Of a stretch of 64,000 nucleotides of DNA, positions 47,411-59,149 are shown in pieces. The notes beneath the pieces are model-generated. The model was not told the origin of the DNA and ran no database searches. It was given only the letters and a program-made list of their open reading frames with translations. The stretch's first letter is position 1. The number at the start of each line of letters is the position of its first letter. Position numbers and translations under genes: made by a program. Origin of the DNA: Schoenoplectus triqueter (lineage: Eukaryota; Streptophyta; Magnoliopsida; Poales; Cyperaceae); contig CAXKVV010002174.1 of NCBI GenBank assembly GCA_964058805.1, positions 33,753-97,752 of the forward strand, written 5' to 3'.

Positions 47411-47820
47411 AGAGAATTAGACTATTATGAAAACGTTTGTATTTCGAGGTCAAATGCATACAGCTCAAATTTTATCGTAACACGTCTGAAATTTAAAATT
47501 ATCATTCTCATTATCTTCATATCAAAATATTAGGGGATACAAAAATTTTGAGTATTTTGAGTTTTCTAAATATTTATTTTGAATTTTTTAAAATTAGCAA
47601 CAATAATTTAATATTTTATTATTATTTTAGTGCTGATTTTCAAAAATCCAAAACAAATACTTAGAAAATTTGAAATACCTCAAATTTTTGTATCCCTCAA
47701 TATTTTGATATGAAGAATTTAATGAGAATGATAATTTTGAATTTCGAATGTATTACGATAAAATTTAAGTCATATACACTTGAACTCGAAATGCAAATGT
47801 TTTCACAATAGTCTAACTCT
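47411..47820. mobile_element. Foldback MITE IV
   Basis: A 410-bp foldback element. It starts AGAATTAGACTATTATGAAA and ends, inverted, AGAGTTAGACTATTGTGAAA. The second-level arms CATTTTGAGTTTT-like and TCATTCTCATTA match across the centre and match MITE III and V. It lies between TA and TA/CA microsatellites. Confidence 0.8.
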
Positions 47821-47852
47821 ATATATATACACACACACACATATATATATAT

Positions 47853-48234
47853 AGAGTAAATCTACTGTGAGCTTAGCTCAAAAAATATATCAAATGATCT
47901 CCAAATTTTGATTTTTCAATCTCATTAAATTCTTCATATTGAAATCTTGTGGGGTACAAAAATTTAGAATGTTTCGAATTATCTAAGTCGCTCTTTTCAA
48001 TTTTTGAAAATAATTTATAAATATTGAATATTTTATTATTATTTTGGAGCTGATTTTCAAAAATTGAAAAGAGTGACTTAGAAAACTCGAAACATCCCAA
48101 ATTTTTGTACTCCATAAGATTTCAATATGAAGAATTTAATGAGATTGAAAAATCAAAATTTGGAGATTATTTGATATATTTTTTGAGCTAAGCTCACGGA
48201 GGTCTTCTGTGAGTTTAAGCTCACGGTAGATTTA

Positions 48235-48238
<4 letters not shown>
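47853..48238. mobile_element. Foldback MITE V
   Basis: A 386-bp foldback element with nearly perfect arms. It starts AGAGTAAATCTACTGTGAGC and ends with the inverse. TGAGCTAAGCTCA-like subterminal words are present, and the inner text (TCTCATTAAATTCTTCATAT) is shared with MITE III. It is bordered by TA repeats on both sides, the right one about 48 bases long. Confidence 0.85.

Positions 48239-48284
<46 letters not shown>
48237..48284. repeat. (TA)n microsatellite
   Basis: An uninterrupted TA tract of about 48 bases adjoins foldback element V. Confidence 0.95.
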
Positions 48285-48287
<3 letters not shown>

Positions 48288-48289
48288 TG

Positions 48290-49335
48290 TGTAAGTTAGA
48301 TGTTTGTTAACACAATAGGTAAATTTACATGAAGTATCTTCTTTTCTGTTGATAATATCTTATGGTCTCAGGAAACAGAAGGGATGAGGGTGAAAAGAAT
48401 CAAAGACTTTGGGGGCTGCGTTAAGTTTGGAACTAAAATAAAACTTAGGAGTGTTTGAATTGGAGAATGCGCAATACTTTTGATTTGGATGAACATTGAT
48501 CACAAATCAGACGGTGTATATCTCCGACTTTTAAGTCCATCATCGTCCATCAGATTTGTTTAAACGCTTCAGATTTTAATAATAGAGGAAGTTCTTTAAT
48601 TGTGAGTTACACAAAAAAATATATGGCAGCAGATGTGATTCAACCCCTTCTCTCTTGTTTTTTTCTTCCACAATCGCCTACTATTAAAATTTTTATAATC
48701 ATGTAGTTCGAATTATGTATTAGTTTTATAAATTCCTGAGGCAAAAGGCTTTATTTTCATATTTCCCCGATCAATATTTAAGCATATCAAATGTCAGAAA
48801 TAATATTAATTAATGAAGTTACACAAGTCAAATGCCAGATATAATACTAATTCACAGCCAGAAGTTATAATATTGATCCTATCTGCTGTTGATTCTGTCC
48901 AATAGAGGTTTAACTTGAAATCAGAGTGTTTAAATTAATCCCTTGATGATTTTTTTTCGCTAATTGCATTGTACAAAACATTTACTTAACCGCCCAATTG
49001 TAAGAAATAAACAATTTTAATATTTCTTTCTCCATTGCAGAATTTGCCTATAATATTTGGTGCATTTTCAATTTGGGATATTATAATTTCAAGATAAATA
49101 ATTTTAAATTTTACATATATGTTTTTGATAATATCTTAAGAATTAAATTGTCCTCCCGAAAGGATATATTGAAATAGATGTAAAATGTGACAGAATCTAA
49201 AAAGTTCAACAATTAAGTGCGGTATTTATATTATTTAAAAAGTTCAACAATATGACAGAGCTACATTTTATTTTGATCAATTTGAAATAGAATTAATTAA
49301 ACATAATACTATTAAACCATAAACATGAAACTAAG
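48290..49335. other. AT-rich intergenic DNA
   Basis: No reading frame or repeat that I can name. Confidence 0.4.
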
Positions 49336-49339
49336 TGCG

Positions 49340-50554
49340 GTATTCAACATGGTAGAGGGGCAGAGATTTGGGGCCCACCATTTCATCGTCGCCAACTGAG
49401 TTGTCTCCGGTTGTACCGCTACTGACGCTTCCTCATCTGGTGAAATTGATTTGATCCTACCAAAATAATGATAATTACCTCAATTCATAGCAATTTTCAA
49501 ACGGAAGACTTGAATCAGATAGCAGGGCCTCTCTAACTTGTTCTGTGAACTAAATCAGTAATTAAAAAAGATTTAAAAAGACAAGAAATACCGAACATTT
49601 TAGAAATTTTCTTTCTGGAATTTGACTGCTTACTATGGTTGTAAATTTCATCAGTCAGATAGGTAAATGAAGCGCCAGAGCTAATCCAATCTGTGAAGCT
49701 AGTTTTCACTGGTTGTATTTCCTATATATTACCATCCCTCTAAGCTAATATTGTAGTATGTGCTAAAGTTAGAAATTTGTTCAAAAAGGAAGGGAGGTAA
49801 ACAAAAGTTAAAGATCAAATCCATATGATTTTGATACATTATATGATTCTGAATTTCTGATACAAAACAACAATTATTCTACATAATACGAGCTGAGCTG
49901 TTCTCCCCAAATTACTAATCGCATATAAAACAGTCACAAATTTTTGAATGATGTAGATACAGGAAATTGAGATCATATGCAAGAAACAATAACGAAATTA
50001 AAAATGCTTTGGTCAGAAGTTGCACATTGTTGGAATTATGAAGTACATATTAGTGATTTGTTTCAAATTTTCAATTAACATTCTTTTCACTTACCGTGAA
50101 TTCGTATCAGTAAGAACATACCATGAGACCAGAAAAGTGAGCACGTGGGTAACTATACTATGAATCTATGATAAAGAAATGTTTGGTTTGTTATATACTA
50201 GGTACTTTCTCTTGACTAGAATAAAAAGAAAAAGGAGGCAAGAAAAACTTGAAAGTCATATATTTAGTTTGAAACAGAAAACAGTATAATCCTTACTGGT
50301 ATAGAGATGGTAAGATGATGGTTTTATTGCTCATGGCAAATGAGTAAACATCAGTGTCCCCAAGCAATCAGCCGTGTCGACTAAGCAATGCTTGGTCTTA
50401 TCTGACACCCTGGTGCCTCATCAGGGTGCCAAGTGGAAGGGAGCCCCTGTGACTCAGCCCACTGGCGAACCTTGTCAGAAAATCAATGATGAATGTCAAC
50501 CTGAAATGTCTTACCAGCTGCAAGTGTGAAAGTTGTGGTTGTGCATAGTAACAT
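49340..50554 (-). pseudogene. Aspartic protease pseudogene, copy E
   Basis: A relic of a fifth cluster member, closest to copy D. An exon 1 equivalent (from the ATG at 50554) has a signal-like start, KTFQVDIHH, then a stop where D has Arg, then FSDKVRQWAESQGLPSTWHP and further stops. Exons 2-4 and 7-9 are missing. An exon 5 equivalent (about 49635-49760) has frame breaks and reads SSGAS where the family has the catalytic DSGTS. An exon 6 equivalent (about 49475-49545) keeps FTEQV and a GTAATT donor. A shortened exon 10 relic lies near 49340-49440. A TATA box (TATATATAG) remains upstream at about 50673. Confidence 0.85.
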
Positions 50555-50672
50555 TAAGAAGTATAGAGAGCTTCTTTCAAAAAAAAAAAATCTTTCAAAA
50601 AGGAATATAGAAAGCTGAAAGAGTCTATGAAGTGATTGTTGTAATAAATAAAGAGTTGGATTTGAATACGTC

Positions 50673-50681
50673 TATATATAC
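50673..50681 (-). promoter_or_regulatory. Residual TATA box of pseudogene E
   Basis: The minus strand reads TATATATAG about 120 bases before the ATG of the relic. Confidence 0.35.
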
Positions 50682-50699
50682 TGGCAGCATTTGAGGGTG

Positions 50700-51645
50700 A
50701 ATGGACTTCAAATTTGAATTAATCATGTTATAATTTTTGAGTCAACAAAGAGACAAAAAGCCAATGAAAAACTATTAAAAAAAAATAGAGAAGACCGGAG
50801 TTCAGATGAGGGAGAGGGGTCAGAATCTGCTGCTCTTTAAGTGAAGAGCAGGATCTTGCTTTTTTTTGTATCTAGACCGTTGAAACTAAGATAGAAGAGA
50901 TAAATTTAAAGACCATGAAAAACTGGAGTTAAACGGATTTATTGTCAAAGAGAGGAGTAGGAAGAGGATAGATTTGAAGAGCAACGGAATTGAAGTCGAG
51001 GGAGAGAAGCATTTTAAATTCCGGAGGGCGAAGGTAAAGATGGAGGTACTGTTAACTGAAAGAAACAAAGGGTGTTAGAAATGGTAAACGATCAGTTAAT
51101 CATGTGGGGGAAGAGAGATGATGTTGTTGTTACAGCATTCAAATTAATTAATAAATCTCATTTGATCATTATCATTTTAATATTAAAGATATAGAGACTA
51201 ATCAAAATTAAATAATTATTTAAATTTAACAATTCATTTGATAAATTATGTCAATAAAGAGTGAAAATTTTATCATAAAAATATAACTTTGCCAATTTCA
51301 TTTCATTTAGAGATGCAATTTTTAATTTAGTTTTAAAAAAATATTAATTTAATTACGTGACATAAATTTTAATTTGACAACCTGAGTTCCTCTTACAACC
51401 AAAAAATTTATTGCTGATACGGAAATATGGGAAGAAGACTTGCATGAAGTCAATGTAAAGCAATAATACTGAAACATGGGAACGCCTCACACTTCCCCAG
51501 GAGCTCCGATTCCATATTTCCTGATAGAGATTGTTATTTATGTTGTAAATGTAAATAAATGGGAGTTGGTAAAGCTTTTTTTTCTGGTAATGGGAGAAAC
51601 TTTCATTCAGGCATTTAATAAAACAGAGGCCATGCTTGTAAGAGG
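50700..51645. other. Intergenic DNA
   Basis: Non-coding. It includes a purine-rich stretch (50790-51070) resembling the upstream flank of copy D. No gene is seen. Confidence 0.4.
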
Positions 51646-51661
51646 AGGGGGGCTAAAACCG

Positions 51662-51822
51662 ACCCGGATCCATTGTCGCGCGGTGCGGCGCAGCACGTGA
51701 TCCGTTCAATCACTTCGAGATTCGAGTTAATACTTTAAGATTTGAGTTAGCATGAATCTCAAAGTGATCGAACGGACCACGTACTGCGCCGCACGATGCC
51801 GCGCGACAGCAGATCTAGTTCC
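51662..51822. mobile_element. GC-rich MITE, 161 bp
   Basis: The element lies between identical copies of GGGCTAAAACCG (51650-51661 and 51823-51834). Its halves are inverted: the left holds TGTCGCGCGG-like and TGCGGCGCAGCACGTG, the right the inverse with TGCGGCGCAGTACGTG. It is much richer in GC than its surroundings. The 11-12 base duplication is unusual in length. Confidence 0.75.
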
Positions 51823-51834
51823 GGGCTAAAACCG

Positions 51835-52576
51835 GGTACACAACATGGAGGTTGATGGGTACGGATCATAATTCATTACTCAACTTGCCTTGCATTTGCA
51901 TTCAAAAATAAATTATGATACAGAGAGGAGACTGTTTTACGAGAAAAAGATAAAGAGTGTTGAAGAATAAAAAAATCCTAAAAATGCAACAGCACGATGG
52001 TTGAATATGTCATTATCATACAGTAAATCCTACATAATATCATTATCAACGTTTCAATATATCTTCAGAATTAACGTTTATATATATCTTCGGAATTTAT
52101 GACTTAGTTTTTGCATAAATTTATGAAATACACGTATTAACCTTCTTACATATCAATGATGCCTCAATTCATGATCTAATGTTTGAAGCGCGATGATCAG
52201 CATAAAATAAAATAAACGAAAAGGAAAAAAAGAACGACGAAAATGAAAGGAAGCCCAGCGTGGCCTAATAAAATATTGTTCTAGCCCATCGTTTCATTAT
52301 GGCCCAAATTGTTGTAGTTGTATATTACATGAAGATTGAAAATAATACCCTTTTGTTCTAAGTGCACATTTCACATTACCATTTTTTTTTATTCTTAACT
52401 TTATTTCATAAACCTCTGCTTTATTGAGTTTAGCTTGTCTAACTTTTTTTTTTTTGAAGTAGCTGGCGATTACCAGCTAGCTTGTCTAACTTATCTGTAA
52501 CTCTGATTTAGTTTCATTACTGTTCAGTAATTACAACCAACAAGTTGGGCACCTATTAACAAGAAAATTCGGACCT
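51835..52576. other. AT-rich intergenic DNA
   Basis: No gene or assignable repeat. Confidence 0.4.
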
Positions 52577-52586
52577 ATTAGTTGAC

Positions 52587-53555
52587 GGGCAAATTTATAA
52601 AATACATCTCTTTTTAAAAACATCAGACAAAATGTCCTCCAAATTTTTTTGACAAAATGCCCTTATAAAGTCCAATTGTACAATCACCTTTATCCTTCTT
52701 TCCTTTACTTCATTCCTCCTTTCACAAAAAAATGCCCACAACTTCATAAAAATCCAAATCGAGCACATCAAATTAGAGGTAACATGTATTTTTTTATTTT
52801 TTTTATTTCAAATTTTAATTAATTATCTCATAAAAATCATATGACATGCAATTATTTCAGTTTTGAGTTTAAATGAAATTTTATTCATTGTTTCTAGTAC
52901 TAAAGTTGCATGATTTATATTGTTACTTTATAATGGTCTTTTTTTCTATTATAGGAATTATACGAACATAGAATATTATAGAAGATTAATTCTGTTTGAA
53001 GCTTCTAGTACTGAAAGACTTATGTGTTATTCATTCTGGCGAGTCATGGCTGAAAAATCCTAAATCTTTTATGTTATTTATTATGTTTCTAGTACTGAAT
53101 TTTTTTGTAATCTTGCTTGCAAGAATTGAAGTTATTTTGTAGCTGCATGAAACAATGATCAACTATGATAACGCTTAGTTATGAAAAATATCTACTTAGT
53201 TATCATTGATAAAAACTCCTAAGCTAATGAAAACTGTTGAAGTGTCTGGATATGTTGGGTCTCATTCTCATTCCTGTGTATTTTTCTGTCCTGTTTATCA
53301 TTCTTTGTCCTGTTTATTACTCTTTGTATCTAGACAAACGGTTTCCAATAACCCAACATGATGAGTGTGGATGTAAGAAGAGCATCATTTTTTTTTTCTT
53401 TCAAGTAGAGTACGTGAAAGGAGGAAGGAAGTAAAGGAACGAAGGGTAAAGGTGATTGTACAGTTAGATTCCATAAGGATACTTTGTCAAAAAAAATTGA
53501 AGGAGGACATTTTATCTGATGTTTTCAAAAAGAGATGTATTTTATAAATTTGCCC
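52587..53555. mobile_element. MULE-like TIR element, 969 bp
   Basis: The block is flanked by ATTAGTTGAC on both sides (52577-52586 and 53556-53565). The ends are long inverted repeats of about 150 bases: GGGCAAATTTATAAAATACA is repeated inverted at the right, followed inward by GACAAAATGTCCTCC-like and TACAATCACCTTTA-like words and a GGAAGGAAAG-like tract. No transposase or captured gene is recognised in the centre. Nine to ten base duplications fit the Mutator superfamily. Confidence 0.8.
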
Positions 53556-53721
53556 ATTAGTTGACACTAATGAATTGTTCTTTTCCTCTCTTAAAGTTGA
53601 CTTTATCTATTTCGGAATATTTAAAAAGATGCCGTGTGAGATGGATAAGCAATGCTTTCCATCCATATTCAAATAATGACAGCAATTAATGGTCATTAGT
53701 AACTTATGCCGACCACCCACC

Positions 53722-53782
53722 CACCACCCCCCCCCCCCACCCCCAACAAAAAAAAAAGAGAGAGAGAGAGAGCGAGAGAGAA
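53722..53782. repeat. Poly-C and GA low-complexity tract
   Basis: A CCCA/poly-C run is followed by an A run and a GA microsatellite. Confidence 0.85.
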
Positions 53783-54057
53783 GAAAATGAAAAATGTATA
53801 TATGATAATGGAATGCATGCTTAACTGTGATAGACCAAAAAAATTCAATCTAACAGTAATATTTGTTGATATTCGATAAGATCAGACATCAGATACTGAT
53901 AATCTGGAATTTCCTACATTTTTACATTACAGAACAAAAAAAACGTCATGTTATTCATCCATATCTATATCGATCTATATACATGACCTCAGGAATAATA
54001 CTAAAGTAAAAACAAAAGAATAAAAAATGCTCTGGTATTGTTGTAATCCTGTATCAA

Positions 54058-57000
54058 TCAATGAATAGAATGAAACACAACAAAAACCACGAGGAAAAGG
54101 CCTAGAGCGGAATTCAAAATTGTAGAGGGGCTGAGATGTGGGGCCCGTGATTTCGCACTCGGTAGCTGAGTGGCCACTGGCTCTAGTGTTGGACCTTGTG
54201 CAGATGGTGTTAGTGCAGAAGGCTTTTTGCCTGTAGCTGGAGCTGTTGAATTCTCGCTGCCGTAGCCTGTGAATATTTTTTTTTTTCATTTTTAATTGGA
54301 GAATACATTGCTAATACTTTTTTTCATTTTTTCCATGGCGCCAAAAGGTTAATTCCACTATATTACAGCTAATTATTGCCATATTTATGTATGTTCTAAT
54401 TCTATGCATGTTAGCTGTAGGAATAGCACAATACTTACAGTCAAATTTCTTCCATCCCAGGACCATCTTCTCTCGATCGAAGACGATGCGCAGACCCGTT
54501 AGGAAATTTTCTGTATTTAAGCAATTTATCAATTTGATAGACAGAGACCATCTTCTGTTGAAATTTTATTTAGAAATCAGTCCAGATTTGATGCAAGCAT
54601 ACTTACGGCCAATTATGTTTATATCAGTGCTTTGCAAGACAGCAAGGCAGTATCCAACAGCTTGGCCTGTCTGCATATAACCATGCAAATTTGTGTCATA
54701 TTGCTGGTAATTGAGATAAACTACCAACATTAAAATTTTACATATTATAATTTTTTTTTCTTTGTGATAATTGTTAATCATCGGTGCTCATTGCTAATAA
54801 CTGGATGAACTTGCTGAGTCACTCTACCTGGGTGGACAGAAGTACAATCGGATGCAGTACTGGAAATTGACTTCCACTCTTTGTTGTGAGATTAAATTTT
54901 GGCAATAAAATTTTAGTTTGTCCTGCACTGCAAATATTGAACTCATATGAATCAGATAAGTTGATTTTTAATGAAATTAATTCAATCTCAGAAAACAATG
55001 ACAATTACCTCAATTGGTAGCAGTATTCAAAAGGAAGATTTGTATTGGAGATCTGTTTCTCTGATACTTGTTCTGTGAACTACAACAGCCAAAAGAAGAG
55101 AGAAAGTCAAAGACGAGGTTAACTATTTGCACAAATTCTTGAGAAATTTCCCCACTTACTGTGGTTGTCAGTTCCTTGTAAATGTTGTCGGCCAGAATTG
55201 TGAAAGAAGTGCCCGAGTCGACCAGAGCTGTGAAGCTAGTTTTAGTGGTTACATTTCCTATCACCATCCCATCCAAGCTAATGTTGTAGTATGGACTAAA
55301 TATACAAATTCAAAAATAAGAAAATAACAAAGAAATTAAAATGTGGTTCATAGTCCTGAGCAACTTCATAAAAGATAATCCATAGTTATGTTTCTCGTGT
55401 AATTATTAGCTTTCAATAAAAGTTATATAAGTTGTATTACAGAGAGAACTCACTTGTTATCAGGAATTAATGGGGTTTCAGATTGATCGGAGCTGCCTTT
55501 GTCCCCAAAATTGAGTCTTCCAGAGCCATCTCTGCTGAAGCACATAGAGAAGGAATCTGAAACAAGTCCTTTATTTGCAAGCATGTTAGGCACCGACAAG
55601 TTATCCATGCCAAGACCCATCAGACCATTTGGCGCACCACTGCTTAGAAAAGAGCCCGTCTGGACCTCTCCACATCTAGAGAATTATAATTATTCATATT
55701 TTAAGAATTTGCTAAAATTTACAACTCACTAACCAGAATCATTAAAAGAATATATGGAAGAATTCTACCCAAAATAAACAATCATTTCTTCAGTCTTCAC
55801 ACATAATTCTTTTCAAATTCTACCAAAAAATTAAATAAATATTATTGTTTTATCAAGGAACATTTCCCATATTCTTGTTGATGTTCCAGTTAGCACTACT
55901 TCAACAAAATGGTACAGTAAGAAATGGAAAAAAAGTAACCAACATACCCAAAGACAACTGGTGTTTGCACAATATCTTCACCAGAATCTCCTTTTGACAA
56001 GTATAGAACATCTTCTACTAAGAACCCAGAGGAAGAAGTATTCACTGATGCATACTTAATAGTGTAGAGGCAGGAGCTGCTCGTTGCGGTGCACGTGTGA
56101 CGCAGATGTGTAGGGAGATTGCAGCTGCTGCTGCCACATGAAATTGCCTTGCTAGTGCTGGATTCATTGGTGTTGAATGTACTTAACTCCAAACCCTACC
56201 ACAATTTCCACGTTTGCACACTAATCAGTTACAGCTGTGTGGTGAATTGTTCCAGGATTAAGATAAATTGTTATATTATCAAGAGTGAATTATAAGAAAA
56301 GAAGTGTACTTCATATAAAGGAGAGGTAACAGGTGCACATTGCTTGCAATTACAAGGCAACCAGAAGAGGTCACTGCCAGTATCCATCGCCACCAGAAAT
56401 GTTTGATTTGGCGTCCCCACAGTAACAAAAGCATAATGCAAGCTATTCGCCCCAAATTAATCATCAAAAAAGAAAAACAGTCAGAAAATTTAATCATGTG
56501 CAATAACGGAGACACATTCCCAAAAAATCAGTAGGTAATTATAAAAAATAACCAATATGTACGACATTACAAAACAATTTGGTACAAATTGAATTTGAAT
56601 GCGTTGTTATAAGACGTGTTGTACCATTTCTTGATTCATTTCAATCATTTATTATCGCAATAATAGTGAAGTTTTGTTTATGTAAGTGTACAAATTATCC
56701 TTTAGTTGAGAAAATAAACGGAGTAAATTGCATTAATGTCGAAATAAAAGTATTTATATTCATACAATCATACTAAGTTAAACCTTATAGATCAAATTTA
56801 ATGTTTAAATAAATGAATATATTGATGAGAAAAATATCTTGGAATCAGTGATATGGGTTACTTTACTAGAACTGTCCAGAATTGTTCAGTTGGTTACCGT
56901 CCTCTCATCCCAAGGACTCTTAATTAATTTCTCTCCATCTAAACTAATCCTTTGGAAATGAAAACAGGGCAGTGCATACTTACTAGCCAAGATTAGGTAC

Positions 57001-57300
57001 ACGAACAGTCTCGTTGCCGGCCGCAAAGCTGTAAACATCATTAGCCGCGGCAAGCGACCGGCCGCGGCGGCGGAGAAGTTCTTGGTCGTGTCTAACAAGA
57101 TCCTTATAGTACTCTACAGTTCCTTCCGGTGCCACCTCAGGGTGCCACGTGGAAGAGAGGCCCTGTGACTCAGCCCATCGGCGAACCTTGTCGGAAAAAC
57201 GATGGTGGAAATCAACCTGAAATGTGTTGCCGGCCGAGGCAGCAAAAGCTCTGGCTGCTAGTAGCAGTAGTATTAAAGGGAGAGAAGTAAGAGAGGCCAT
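54058..57300 (-). CDS. Aspartic protease with C-terminal anchor signal, copy D
   Basis: Ten exons join in one frame to 523 residues: 57300-56984, 56442-56310, 56195-55948, 55675-55454, 55295-55160, 55079-55009, 54927-54828, 54670-54607, 54510-54439 and 54266-54058. The start MASLTSLPLILLLLAARAFA is a clear signal peptide. The active sites are canonical for the plant family: DTGSDLFWLPC and DSGTS. Cysteine-rich loops of the nepenthesin-like type follow in exons 2-3. The tail has a Ser/Thr/Pro-rich linker without the Ala-Pro run of A-C, and ends in a hydrophobic stretch (LGLFLVVFVVF), a GPI or membrane anchor. Intron positions and phases equal those of A and C. It is the most diverged intact member and, having both sites unaltered, the best candidate for the ancestral activity. 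Confidence 0.9.
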
Positions 57301-57356
57301 GGAATGGAATGGAGTGCTTGCTTGTCAGAAATAATATTGGATTTGAATGGGTCTGG

Positions 57357-57367
57357 TTATATATAAT
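57357..57367 (-). promoter_or_regulatory. TATA box of protease copy D
   Basis: The minus strand reads ATTATATATAAC about 60 bases before the ATG. Confidence 0.55.
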
Positions 57368-57369
57368 TG

Positions 57370-58865
57370 AGGAGGATTGGAAATTTGGAGCCTTGTAACG
57401 AGTCAAGTACTCAAGTTATGATGTTTTTGAATCAATAGAAAGAGAAAAAAAAAGAAATATAATATCAGTTGAGTAGGAATTAAAAGAGAGAAGACTAAGA
57501 ACTTGTGGAGAGGGGGGAGAGAAAGAGAAAGAAAGAGGGAGGGAGAGACTGAGACGCGTTTAAAAGTCGTCGCCTTGTCCGGAGCAAAAGGTGGAGGCAC
57601 TAAGTTGAAGAAACAAAAGGTGGTTGGAATGGTCCCATAAATGAAGAAAAATGGAGGCTTTGAATTAATTAATAATTGATAACGTTGGCCTCTCGTATCA
57701 TTGCAACAGTAAGGTGAATTAATTGAGTGAAGCGACATAAAGACCTCGCTCAAGTATCTCATTAATGCTTTAAATCTTAAAATTAATATGTATTATTTCA
57801 TTGTACTTAATAAAAAGCAACAAAAAAAGGTTAATATCAAAATTCTTTGAGCAGTAGCAATTAAGGCAAAATTATGTCCGCAATAGTACTACTTAATTAT
57901 AGTCCCTAATTAACGTATTTAATTTGAAGAACTAAAATAAACTATTTATACTTGGTTATTTGAAATGAAAAGCGCGTAGCGGATGTCTGCAATTATTTCA
58001 AAATTCCAGGTTATTAGCTAAGTTCTAACTTGTATGATTATCGGTACGTGATTGATAGTAGAATAATATATATCCTGTAAGAATTGACATTAGTATATTT
58101 TATTTTTATGAAACAGGCGATCCACGCAAACTAACAAGAAACTCGCATACCAACCAATAATGTTCAACTACAAGTGGATATATTAATATTTGAACGATCA
58201 GTAGTCATGTTTCCATAGAATTTTTAGAATGATTGTTCATATTTTGGCAAAATAAATAATGTCAAAATAACAAAAATATTTTTTCCACACTCGTCTGGCA
58301 GGAAAAAAAATATTGATTGCTAATTGCAAGGCAAAAAATTTTATACTTTTATTATAGCTTATTAGTTGTACTAGTAGAATTCTTTGTTGTTTTTTAACAA
58401 AAACAAGAATCTATATCGGTTTCCATTTTTGTAAATATATGTAGAATTGTTATTCAAGGATGGTTGGTGGGAACTGTTTGTGTTAGTAGCTGTGGTGGGC
58501 CTCCTAAACAATAAGCTATATATATGCCTATATCATAGTTGAAATTAGGCTAAAGGTTCTTTGAAATTAACCTTATTGTACATTGTATTCTACTATAACC
58601 TCGTTTTCTTAGCCACCTTATGGCGGGTCTATATATATTGTCTTCCCCACCTGTTATACGAATTACGGCATCACATTTGCCACAGAGAAGCAAGAACAAG
58701 CTCATAGTACTAGTTAGTCGCCTGAATTGAATAGCTGTTCTAAACGAGCTATAATTCTTCCTTCCAAAATCTACAACCGACTATATAGGCTGATAGAAAG
58801 AAAACAAAAATTGATACCAGTAGAGGAAGAGGAAGAGATCTGGACTGACAAGCAACTGTTCCTCC
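57370..58865. other. Upstream and intergenic DNA beyond copy D
   Basis: A GA/CT-rich stretch at 57500-57550 lies in the presumed promoter region of copy D. The rest is AT-rich with no supported gene. Confidence 0.4.
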
Positions 58866-58867
58866 AC

Positions 58868-59146
58868 CTAGGAGCGGATCTATGTACTCTTAGGGGGAGC
58901 TGCTATCTTCTAAATTTTGAAAAATAGTATTTTTAGATAATATTTTAGTAATTTATTTTTCCTAAAAAAATTTATTCTCCTCCTAAATTATCTGATTATT
59001 TTTTATTGAAAAAAATATATTTAATATCGTGCATAATGAAATAATTATGTTGAAGAAAATTATATTTATGTTGAAGAAATTTTTTTAATTTTATCCCCTC
59101 TAAAAAAATAATTTTGCCTCAAATGAAAAGTATGGCTCCACTCCAG
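58868..59146. mobile_element. Possible small TIR element
   Basis: The left end reads AGGAGCGGATCTATG and the right end, inverted, TGGAGTGGAGCCATACT. The inside is AT-rich. No target duplication is clear. Confidence 0.3.
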
Positions 59147-59149
59147 ATA

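Noticed and set aside
53975..54289. Minus-strand frame of 104 codons at the end of copy D
   Set aside because: It is a different frame over exon 10. The spliced frame ends at 54058 with the hydrophobic anchor tail.
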